From: an uncultured Eubacteriales bacterium
Lineage (GTDB): Bacteria > Bacillota > Clostridia > Peptostreptococcales > Anaerovoracaceae
NCBI GenBank assembly: GCA_902793875.1
Contig: CADBFL010000025.1
Span: forward strand, 1 to 12,967
Length of the DNA: 12,967 nt
Reading direction: 5' to 3'
Shown here piece by piece: positions 6,864 through 12,967 of the stretch; the first letter of the stretch is position 1; each line of letters opens with the position of its first letter. The translations under genes were made by a program, and so were the position numbers. The notes below the pieces were generated by a model, which was not told the DNA's origin, made no database searches, and worked only from the letters and a program-made list of their open reading frames with translations.

Positions 6864-7163
6864 ATGGAAAAAAGCTTGAAAGAATTACGCAGGGAACTCG
6901 GACAGGTCATTACCAGACAGTATGATTATCCTCCTAACGGAGAAGGCTCGGTAGGATATAAGGGAAACAATCTCTACAGGTTCAAGCTCGAGGATCTGGG
7001 AGACATAGAGCTTTTCCTCGCCGAAAGAGCCGAGAACTATAAGCACTCCTACAACATAGACATCCTTGCCCAGGAGATCATCACAGACCTTCTCGATCAG
7101 GGCCTGATAGTCTACGGAGGCTACGGCTACAAGCGCCAGCAGCAGGAGAAGCACGGTATCTGA
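6864..7163 (+). CDS. Conserved-looking hypothetical protein, 99 residues
   Basis: Not recognised. It has a strong ribosome site, AGGAGGG, 7 bases before the ATG, and lies 17 bases after the amidohydrolase stop, so it is very likely the second gene of that operon. The product is soluble, rich in charged residues and Tyr, with no signal peptide or membrane helix. The first 15 residues look helical. A middle part, YRFKLEDLGDIELFLAERA (38-56), looks like a strand-helix unit, and the end carries a Gly/Tyr-rich GGYGYKRQQQ segment. It has no Cys or clear metal site. It could be a small partner or regulator of the amidohydrolase, but nothing in the sequence proves this. A strong terminator follows. 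Confidence 0.75.
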   Translation: MEKSLKELRRELGQVITRQYDYPPNGEGSVGYKGNNLYRFKLEDLGDIELFLAERAENYKHSYNIDILAQEIITDLLDQGLIVYGGYGYKRQQQEKHGI

Positions 7164-7180
7164 CGGCCGGAAGACCGGAA

Positions 7181-8050
7181 CTACTCGCGTATAAGGACGA
7201 CCTTTTTCTGACTTATGGAAAAGGCCGTCCTTTTTTCGACCACATCGCGGCACAGATCAAGTGTCTTCTGCATCTTGATGACCGTCTTTTCGAGAGCGTC
7301 CGTTATCTCGGGATCCTTTTCTCTGGTGTAAAGGGTGAATGCGGAGCTTGTCGTCACCAGCGACTCGACGGCCATGACTTTGCGGTTCTCATGGATCTCG
7401 ACCTCGTCGGTAAGAAGATCTATGTCGAACAGTATCAGAGGGTTTCTGGATGCCGCCACATCGATCTCGTCGGCGAGACGTATAAGGGCAGCGAGGTAAG
7501 GAAGGCATACCGTGGTGCCGTCGGGCATCCGGTAATCGGAAGGGTATTCTTTTTCGTCGTAAAGGTCTGTCTTTCTGTGGCCCCTCGCGACCTGCTTTAT
7601 CGCGTATATGAACTCTTCGGACGGCATGTCGAACATCGGAGCGTACTTTTCGATGAAGAGGGCGCTGAACTCATTGTGATATGTTCTTACGAAGTCGGCC
7701 CTGGTATCATCCGGATGGTCTTTGAAGTACTGCTCTTCGCCGAGGATATCCTTGAACTGCTCGTAGTCTTTCTCGTTTATGCCCATCCCGGAGTCGTGAA
7801 GATAACAGGCCATCAGAAGGACGAATATCTCGTTCTTGTTGAGCTTATCGATCTGCCCGGCGCCGATCAGGCGGTTGCACGAATCGATGACTGTAAGGCT
7901 GTGCAGTTCGGAGTGGTCCGTGTATTCAGGAAAGAGCCTTCTGTAGTTCGAGAGCATATGTATGCTGATAAAAGCCATATCCCTGAACCTTCTGTGAAGG
8001 TCGGGATCGAGTTCCCGCGGTCTGTTCTCGAGCAGATAATCAGTGTTCAT
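7181..8050 (-). CDS. Stand-alone HD-domain phosphohydrolase-type protein
   Basis: A 289-residue soluble protein of the HD superfamily (metal-dependent phosphohydrolases), similar to the HD proteins often found with Hsp90-like or cyclase/effector signalling modules. Candidate metal ligands are H46/H50 (DHSELHS), the H85-D86 doublet (CYLHDSGMG), H125 (RTYHNEF), H158 (RGHRKTD) and D194/D197 (LADEID). All are also present in the domain fused to the transporter upstream. It aligns without gaps from residue 1 to its end with residues 602-890 of that fusion, about 80% identical by hand count, so it is a tandem partial duplication. I chose ATG 8050: it is where homology begins, 14 bases after the upstream stop, with AGGAG (8062-8066) overlapping that stop at a rather long 11-base distance. 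The in-frame ATG at 8137 lies inside the upstream gene. The genes should be co-transcribed. The substrate is unknown. Confidence 0.85.
   Translation of the reverse strand: MNTDYLLENRPRELDPDLHRRFRDMAFISIHMLSNYRRLFPEYTDHSELHSLTVIDSCNRLIGAGQIDKLNKNEIFVLLMACYLHDSGMGINEKDYEQFKDILGEEQYFKDHPDDTRADFVRTYHNEFSALFIEKYAPMFDMPSEEFIYAIKQVARGHRKTDLYDEKEYPSDYRMPDGTTVCLPYLAALIRLADEIDVAASRNPLILFDIDLLTDEVEIHENRKVMAVESLVTTSSAFTLYTREKDPEITDALEKTVIKMQKTLDLCRDVVEKRTAFSISQKKVVLIRE
7184..8050 (-). repeat. Tandem duplication, copy A (free HD domain)
   Basis: This copy of the HD-domain coding sequence matches 8068-8934 on the same strand over 289 codons with no gaps. The copies are separated only by a TAG stop and a 14-base spacer. 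Many differences are synonymous or conservative, so both copies appear to be kept under selection. Confidence 0.85.
7193..7236 (+). terminator. Strong intrinsic terminator of the amidohydrolase operon, inside the opposing HD gene
   Basis: AAGGACGACCTTTTTC (7193-7208) pairs with GGAAAAGGCCGTCCTT (7217-7232) over 16 positions with a single A-C mismatch and one G-T wobble. The loop is 8 bases, and six Ts (7231-7236) complete the structure. It lies 29 bases after the upstream stop codon. The hairpin is at the same time the coding sequence for the last residues of the convergent HD-domain gene, so both functions constrain the same bases. Confidence 0.85.
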
Positions 8051-8064
8051 GTTCTTGGCGGCTC

Positions 8065-10737
8065 CTAATGACGTATAAGGTCGACTCTCTTCTGGCTTAT
8101 GCGGAACTGAGTCCTTTTTTCTACCACATCGCGGCACAGATCGAGGGTGTCCTGCATCTTGACGACAGCCCTGTCGAGAGCATCGAGTATCTCAGGGTCT
8201 TTTTCGTGAGTATGAAGGATGAACGAGGACTTCGTCATCTCAAGATGCTCTACCGCCATCAGCTTGCGGTTCTCCTGTATGGATACCTCGTTTGTAAGGA
8301 GGTCGATATCGTAGAGTATCAGAGGGTTCCTTGAGGCCGCCACGTCGATCTCATCTGTAAGGCGGATCAGAGCTGCGAGATACGGCAGGCACACCGTGCT
8401 GCCGTCAGGCATCCTGTAATCGGCAGGATATTCCTTCTCATCGTAAAGATCTGTCTTTCTGTGGCCTCTTGAGACCTGCTTTATCGCGAACACGAACTCT
8501 TCGGACGGCATGTCGAAGAGCGGCGCGTATTTCTCGATGAACAGACCGCTGAATTCATTGTGGTAGGTCCTCACAAAGTCGGCTCTGCTGTCGCCCGGGT
8601 GCTCTTTGAAGTACTGCTCGGCACCGAGCCTGTCCTTGAATTCCTCGTAGTCTTTTTCGCCTATTCCCATGCCCACGTCGTGCAGATAGCCCGCCATCAG
8701 GAGCACGTAGATCTCGTTCTTGTTGAGTTTGTCTATCTGTTCAAGCCCGATCAGGCGGTTGCACGAATCGATGACCGTGAGGCTGTGCAGCTCGGAGTGA
8801 TCCGTGTACTCAGGGAAGAGCTGCCTGAATTTTGAAAGTATGCGCTGTGAGATGAACGCTGTGTCCCTGAACCTTCTGTGCAGATCCGGATCGAGCCGGC
8901 GCAGACGTTTTTCAAGCATAAAGTCTGTTTCCTGCTCTGTCACGAGGTCGGTCTCTTTGATCGTTATGGTGAGGACGTTGAGCCCCAGAAGGTTCTGATA
9001 GCTTACCTCGTCCGCTATGCCGTATACCATCCTGATGCCTATGTTATCGAAGCGCTCGCTGGAGGATATCATCTCCGAATACTCGGCCGGGTCGAACGGT
9101 ATGCAGTCGTCCTTCATTCTCAGCATTATCTTGTCTTTAAGATAAACGACCCTCGTACTGAGAGAGTGCGGCTTTTTGTCGTGCGTGAAACCGTGCTTTA
9201 CGACGTTGGCGCCCATCTCTTCGAGGCAGAGAGCCGCATAGAAGGCCGACTTTTCATCCATGTCGTGGGCCTTGCAGAAGGTCTGTATCTTTTCCGACGC
9301 TGCGGTGACCTCTTCGATGCTGAACGAATTAAGACTGAGGCAGTCTTCTTCGGACACGCCGAAGTCAGGTCTGAGCAGCATCCACTCATCAACAGTCCGC
9401 GGCATGCGACCCCAGTATATATACTCGTATACCGGCAGGGTCATTATCGTGAGTATGATGCCGATCGCGTTGGCGAGCCACACGCCCGGAGCCCCGAGCA
9501 CCGGGGCGAGCAGGACCGCAGGCACCACCATCGAGATGAAGCCGTCGAATACGGACAGGACGTTCACATACATGTTGTGCCCCGTTGCCTGCATGTAATT
9601 CGTCAGCACCTGCGCTATGAGAATGAGCGGTATGCATATACCGAATATCCTGAAGAGCTGCACGGTAAGCTCATACACGTTGGAAGCGGTGTCCGGGAAG
9701 AATATCCTCGAGACCAGAGGGGATACGAGGACGGTGAACGCTCCTATCACGCAGGAGATGACGAGCCCCTTTGTAAGGGCCACCTTCAGCACCTTCTTCA
9801 TCGAATCCTTGTCTTCTTCGCCGAAGAACACGCTCACGAGCATGCGCACTACGGTGCCGCATCCTATGCAGAAGGCCATGAAAAGACCTGAGATCATGTT
9901 ATATGCAGACAGAGCCGAGAGCCCGTCGTTTCCGGAATAGCGAAGAAGCACGCGGTTGACTGCTATCGTTCTGAAGGACAGGCACAGCACCAGAAGCGCC
10001 CCCGGGAATCCTATCTTTACGATGTCCGGCAGATCTTTCCAGTCGATATTATTGCGGTCGTAGCGCAGCTGCGCCTTCGATGTGAAGTAGTAAGGGACGA
10101 GTATGAGGAAGTACACCCAGCTGCTTATGCTCGAAGCCAGAGCGAGCCCGAGTATGCCCATGTGAAGGATCGCCACAAAGACGATGTCGAGGACCACATT
10201 GGTCACTATCATGCCCGTGACGCCGACGTAGCCGCGCTTCTCCCGGCGCTCCATCTGGAGGAATGAGGAGAGCTGCTGGGACAGCATCATGGGGATCACG
10301 CCTATAGCGTAGCCTCTTATATATGAAATGAGAGCCGGTCTGAGCTCTTCGGTGGCGCCGAGGACAGATGCGACAGGGCCCGGTATCAGTAAACCGATCG
10401 CTGTCAGTACGGCCGATATGATGAAAGTCGCAGTGAGGTTGAGAGAGAATATCCCCCTTGTCTTTTCGAGATCGCCTTTTCCCATGTAGCGCCCGCACAG
10501 CACTGCGCTGCCGCCGAGCATCATGCCGCCTGCAGCGTTGTAGATGTTGATCATGGAATAGTAAAGACCGATGACGCCGACAGTGGAGGAATCGATAAAG
10601 CGTCCTGCCATCACTCCGTTGACGATGGAAGTGATGTACCCCATGGCGAATATGAGGATCTGCACCGGCAGCATGCCGAAAAACAGCTTGCTGATCAGCC
10701 GGTCGCTGTGATCGTGTAGTGTTGTAACAGCTTTCAT
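8065..10737 (-). CDS. MATE transporter - RsbW-like HATPase - HD domain fusion protein
   Basis: An 890-residue, three-part protein. Residues 1 to about 445 are a full-length MATE efflux transporter with some 12 hydrophobic segments; the family exports drugs or metabolites in exchange for H+ or Na+. Residues about 465-595 are an HATPase domain of the RsbW/SpoIIAB class: N-box E507-x3-N511 in LEEMGANVVKHG, G1-like D543-D544-C545 (Cys where Gly is usual), and G2 NIGIRMV (565-571). Residues about 602-890 are an HD domain with H647/H651, H686-D687, H726, H759 and D795. The linker joins them without frameshift or stop. AGAGGA lies 6 bases before the ATG. It starts an operon with the free HD copy and is divergent from the GT2-GH3 gene. 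The HATPase may phosphorylate a STAS partner such as the one at 3097-3402; this is inference. The transported substrate is unknown. All three domain calls are secure; their cooperation is not. Confidence 0.9.
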   Translation of the reverse strand: MKAVTTLHDHSDRLISKLFFGMLPVQILIFAMGYITSIVNGVMAGRFIDSSTVGVIGLYYSMINIYNAAGGMMLGGSAVLCGRYMGKGDLEKTRGIFSLNLTATFIISAVLTAIGLLIPGPVASVLGATEELRPALISYIRGYAIGVIPMMLSQQLSSFLQMERREKRGYVGVTGMIVTNVVLDIVFVAILHMGILGLALASSISSWVYFLILVPYYFTSKAQLRYDRNNIDWKDLPDIVKIGFPGALLVLCLSFRTIAVNRVLLRYSGNDGLSALSAYNMISGLFMAFCIGCGTVVRMLVSVFFGEEDKDSMKKVLKVALTKGLVISCVIGAFTVLVSPLVSRIFFPDTASNVYELTVQLFRIFGICIPLILIAQVLTNYMQATGHNMYVNVLSVFDGFISMVVPAVLLAPVLGAPGVWLANAIGIILTIMTLPVYEYIYWGRMPRTVDEWMLLRPDFGVSEEDCLSLNSFSIEEVTAASEKIQTFCKAHDMDEKSAFYAALCLEEMGANVVKHGFTHDKKPHSLSTRVVYLKDKIMLRMKDDCIPFDPAEYSEMISSSERFDNIGIRMVYGIADEVSYQNLLGLNVLTITIKETDLVTEQETDFMLEKRLRRLDPDLHRRFRDTAFISQRILSKFRQLFPEYTDHSELHSLTVIDSCNRLIGLEQIDKLNKNEIYVLLMAGYLHDVGMGIGEKDYEEFKDRLGAEQYFKEHPGDSRADFVRTYHNEFSGLFIEKYAPLFDMPSEEFVFAIKQVSRGHRKTDLYDEKEYPADYRMPDGSTVCLPYLAALIRLTDEIDVAASRNPLILYDIDLLTNEVSIQENRKLMAVEHLEMTKSSFILHTHEKDPEILDALDRAVVKMQDTLDLCRDVVEKRTQFRISQKRVDLIRH
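8068..8934 (-). repeat. Tandem duplication, copy B (HD domain fused to MATE-HATPase)
   Basis: This is residues 602-890 of the fusion protein, matching copy A. Nearly all of the motif positions (DHSELHS, YLHD, RTYHNEF, RGHRKTD, DEIDVAASRN) are identical. The unit begins exactly at the linker after the HATPase domain and ends at the stop codon, so the duplicated unit is a domain and not a random segment. Confidence 0.85.
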
Positions 10738-10779
10738 TTACTGTCCTCTTGATTCGAAATCATGTACCCTTAAATATTC

Positions 10780-10809
10780 TTAACTACATAATACATTATT
10801 TGGTATACT
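10780..10809 (+). promoter_or_regulatory. Extended -10 promoter for the GT2-GH3 gene
   Basis: TGGTATACT (10801-10809) is an extended -10, with TTAACT (10780-10785) 18 bases upstream as -35. Transcription would begin about 10816, giving a very short leader with AGGAG (10825-10829) 5 bases before the ATG. The 97-base gap is strongly AT-rich and must also hold the promoter of the divergent transporter gene. TATTAT on the minus strand (10793-10788) is a possible -10 for it, but no convincing -35 is seen. Confidence 0.55.
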
Positions 10810-10834
10810 TTAATGAAGAAAATCAGGAGAAAAA

Positions 10835-12967
10835 ATGGAAAAAGAAAGACTGATATCAATAGTCACTCCGTCGCACGATACCGCTGACGATCTTTTCAGG
10901 GCAGCCTTCGATTCCGTAACGGCCCAGACCCTGGACGAGTCAGAGATAGAATGGGTGATAACAGTTCACAATTCAGCGCCGGAGCACCTGGCTTTCGTGA
11001 GGGACCTGTGCAAGGGGCACCCGGGTTTTCGCGTGTTCGAACTCAATAACGACAAACATACTGCTTCGAGCCCGAGAAACCACGCTCTCACGAAGGTGAC
11101 CGGCAAATACGTCACGTTCCTTGACGCGGACGACAGGCTGACGCCGGAATGTCTCGATACCATAGTCAAAGGCATGGAGGAGACAGGGGCTCAGGTAGGA
11201 AAGTACCGTTCCGAAAAACTCGAAGAGGATTCTTCGATGATGGAGTTCATGGACAACCGCGTGCGCTTCGATCAGACGAAGCCTCTGATCTGCCTGCACA
11301 ACGACGATCCCGATGTGCGCAAGCTCATGACCATGGCCAACATGATGATGAGCAGCCAGGTGATAGAAAGGGAATTCATCGAGCGCTGCGGCCTGCGCTT
11401 CAGCGAGGATGTGCGCATATATGAGGATGTCATGTTCAACATGGAGTGCCTGTCGCGCGCGGAAACCATAGCGGTATTCCCGCAGCTGATAGGTTACATT
11501 TATTACATGCACAGCGGCTCTACGATGCAGGATCTCAGGGCGTCTAGTCCCGAAAAGATACTGGACACATGCCGGGACATAGAAAAGCAGCTCAGGCTCG
11601 GAGTCGAGTCAGGGCTTTACATGCGCTATCTCTTCTTCGGACACATGAAACAGATAGCCGACATGATAGAAGCTTCTGAAAAGGAATACGATTTTCCGGC
11701 TGAGATAAGGCAGAAGATAAGCGACATGATGGCTCCGTTCTTCGATCTGATAGAGCCTCCTGATCCGGACAGAAAATTCCTGAGCAGGGAAGAGATCGAC
11801 GCCATCATATCGCACGTAAAAGAAATTATACTGTGTTCAGGATCCTCCCCGGACAGCAGAGGGGCGGGAGATACGACCGACGTTCTGATAGACATACTGC
11901 GCTCCGCCGAAGAGTCGGAGATAGGAGAGAACTGGGGCTTTGACAGAATAAGATCCCACGAGGCCTACGAAAACGAGGTCCCGGTAAATACATACGACAC
12001 ATTCTCGCCGATGATAGATCTGATGAGCCGCATAGGCGAGTCGGACATACTGTTCTGCGATCCCGTCGAGGGCTACGCCGTCACTTCGGGAACGATGAAC
12101 ACTCCGAGGTGGATACCGTACACGGAAAGAACGATAGGCGTCTTCAGAGAGATGTTCCGCAACGTTCTCGGCTGCGGCGGGACCGGAGACGGCAGCTGCT
12201 TCCTTATCGCCGGCAGCGTAAGAGGAGACAGGCCTCTCGCCGACAGGACCTATCCCGACTCTGTCACAGGGGCGGTCCTCCAGAACATGAGGGGAGAGCT
12301 GAAGTATAATTCCCATAAGGGCGGCGAAACCGGGGGCATCAGGCTTACAGGCCCGGAGGAGCTCTACTTCCTCGAAGCGCCTACCGACCCGAGATACCTG
12401 AGGCTGCTCTTTGCATTGCTCGACAGGGACGTGAAGCACATAGCGTCCCCTTTCACATGGGCATTGCTCGATACATTCAGATACCTCGAACAGTATCATG
12501 AAGAGCTGGTTTCCGACATAGAGAACGGGACGCTGGACGGAGCCCACTGGCTGAGCAGCGAAGAGAAGGAGCTGTACGGATCTCTCTTTTCGGCGGATCC
12601 GGAAAGAGCGGGCGAATTGAGAGAGGTTTTCGATAAGGGATTCGATGACCCGGTGATCCGGAGGATATGGCCGGAGTGCAGCCGCGTCACAGCCGGAGGT
12701 TCTGCGGCCTTTTCGCACTATACACGTCGCTTCAGGCGCTACGCCGGCGATATCACCATGTCGAACGGCGCCCATGCCGCTTCGGAGTCGCTTGTGGGCA
12801 TGGCCTGCGGTGACGGCCTTTACCGCCTCTGCGGCGGAGAGAGCTACTTTGAATTCATACCTGAAGATCAGGATCAGGAAAAGCAGAAGGCTCTTGCCGC
12901 CGAAGAACTTGAATGCGGAAAGTATTACAGGGTCATCGTGACCGAAAGGGCCGGTCTTTACAGATAT
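10835..12967 (+). CDS. Glycosyltransferase family 2 - GH3-type acyl-acid amido synthetase fusion (3' end cut by window)
   Basis: The frame is open from ATG 10835 to the right edge: 711 residues with no stop. Residues 1 to about 250 are a GT-A fold family 2 glycosyltransferase: opening ISIVTPSHDTADDLFRAA, nucleotide-sugar/metal motif DADD (97-100), and an acidic YEDVMFN segment (196-202) typical of the family. Residues from about 345 match the GH3 (JAR1-like) adenylating family: PVNTYDTFSPMID (383-395), ATP motif TSGTMNTPRWIPYT (417-430), WPECSRVTAGG (612-622), SNGAHAASES (643-652) and YFEFIPED (671-678). GH3 enzymes activate a carboxylic acid with ATP and join it to an amino acid. The GH3 C-terminal lobe is outside the window. 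The two parts share one frame with a helical linker and no sign of a frameshift. No signal peptide or membrane helix is seen, so it is cytosolic. Sugar donor, acid and amine are unknown. Confidence 0.85.
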   Translation, partial: MEKERLISIVTPSHDTADDLFRAAFDSVTAQTLDESEIEWVITVHNSAPEHLAFVRDLCKGHPGFRVFELNNDKHTASSPRNHALTKVTGKYVTFLDADDRLTPECLDTIVKGMEETGAQVGKYRSEKLEEDSSMMEFMDNRVRFDQTKPLICLHNDDPDVRKLMTMANMMMSSQVIEREFIERCGLRFSEDVRIYEDVMFNMECLSRAETIAVFPQLIGYIYYMHSGSTMQDLRASSPEKILDTCRDIEKQLRLGVESGLYMRYLFFGHMKQIADMIEASEKEYDFPAEIRQKISDMMAPFFDLIEPPDPDRKFLSREEIDAIISHVKEIILCSGSSPDSRGAGDTTDVLIDILRSAEESEIGENWGFDRIRSHEAYENEVPVNTYDTFSPMIDLMSRIGESDILFCDPVEGYAVTSGTMNTPRWIPYTERTIGVFREMFRNVLGCGGTGDGSCFLIAGSVRGDRPLADRTYPDSVTGAVLQNMRGELKYNSHKGGETGGIRLTGPEELYFLEAPTDPRYLRLLFALLDRDVKHIASPFTWALLDTFRYLEQYHEELVSDIENGTLDGAHWLSSEEKELYGSLFSADPERAGELREVFDKGFDDPVIRRIWPECSRVTAGGSAAFSHYTRRFRRYAGDITMSNGAHAASESLVGMACGDGLYRLCGGESYFEFIPEDQDQEKQKALAAEELECGKYYRVIVTERAGLYRY

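Noticed and set aside
7391..8068. Plus-strand frame of 225 codons, with a similar one at 8560-8835
   Set aside because: Both are antisense to the two HD copies; their resemblance to each other follows from the tandem duplication.
8051..8137. Upstream in-frame ATG for the free HD protein
   Set aside because: It would lie inside the fusion gene and encode antisense-like low-complexity residues; homology begins at ATG 8050.
8878..9891. Plus-strand open frame of 337 codons opposite the MATE-HATPase fusion
   Set aside because: The opposite strand encodes clear transporter and HATPase motifs; this frame has no recognisable motifs and is a shadow.
10738..10834. Possible riboswitch or small RNA in the gap between the divergent genes
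   Set aside because: The gap is only 97 bases and AT-rich, and it is accounted for by promoters and ribosome sites; no conserved structured element is seen.
11837..12775. Minus-strand open frame of 312 codons opposite the GT2-GH3 gene
   Set aside because: The plus strand carries a continuous frame with GH3 motifs through this whole stretch, so the minus frame is a shadow.

Overview
The window reads as chromosomal DNA of an anaerobic, Gram-positive-type bacterium, most likely a member of the Clostridia (Bacillota). The basis is a SpoIIAA-like STAS protein next to an RsbU/SpoIIE-like phosphatase, AGGAGG-type ribosome binding sites, TGnTATAAT-type promoters, a lipoprotein of a style common in gut Clostridia, and frequent ATA/AGA/AGG codons despite a fairly high GC content. 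No genus can be assigned from what is visible, and there are no RNA genes, IS elements or CRISPR arrays.

Layout. (1) 2-1711 (+): an AT-rich lipoprotein gene that enters from the left edge. Its last 57 bases run antisense into the next gene, and base composition changes sharply at about 1640, so this looks like a rearrangement or assembly junction. (2) 1655-2896 (-): an opine-dehydrogenase-family enzyme with an extra, very basic insert. (3) 3097-5086 (+), divergent from it: an anti-sigma-factor-antagonist-type STAS protein and a membrane-bound PP2C/SpoIIE phosphatase, one base apart. (4) 5219-5428 (+): a 69-residue peptide with a textbook double-glycine leader. (5) 5569-7163 (+): a metal-dependent amidohydrolase and a 99-residue protein of unknown function, ending in a strong terminator. 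(6) 7181-10737 (-): an 890-residue fusion of a MATE transporter, an RsbW-like HATPase domain and an HD phosphohydrolase-type domain, followed by a second, free-standing copy of the same HD domain (about 80% identical, ungapped). (7) 10835-12967 (+), divergent and running off the right edge: a fusion of a GT2 glycosyltransferase with a GH3-type (JAR1-like) acyl-acid amido synthetase.

How the parts may work together. The STAS protein (putative phospho-acceptor serine 54), the PP2C phosphatase (all metal-binding aspartates present) and the HATPase domain are the three classical parts of a partner-switching circuit. Here the only kinase-like domain is welded to a transporter and an HD domain, and no sigma factor is visible. 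One reading, which is inference, is that the switch controls transport or HD-domain activity directly instead of transcription. The GT2-GH3 fusion and the double-glycine peptide are the other two unusual items. Neither has its expected partners (peptidase-ABC exporter, amino-acid donor genes) in the window, so their pathways stay open.
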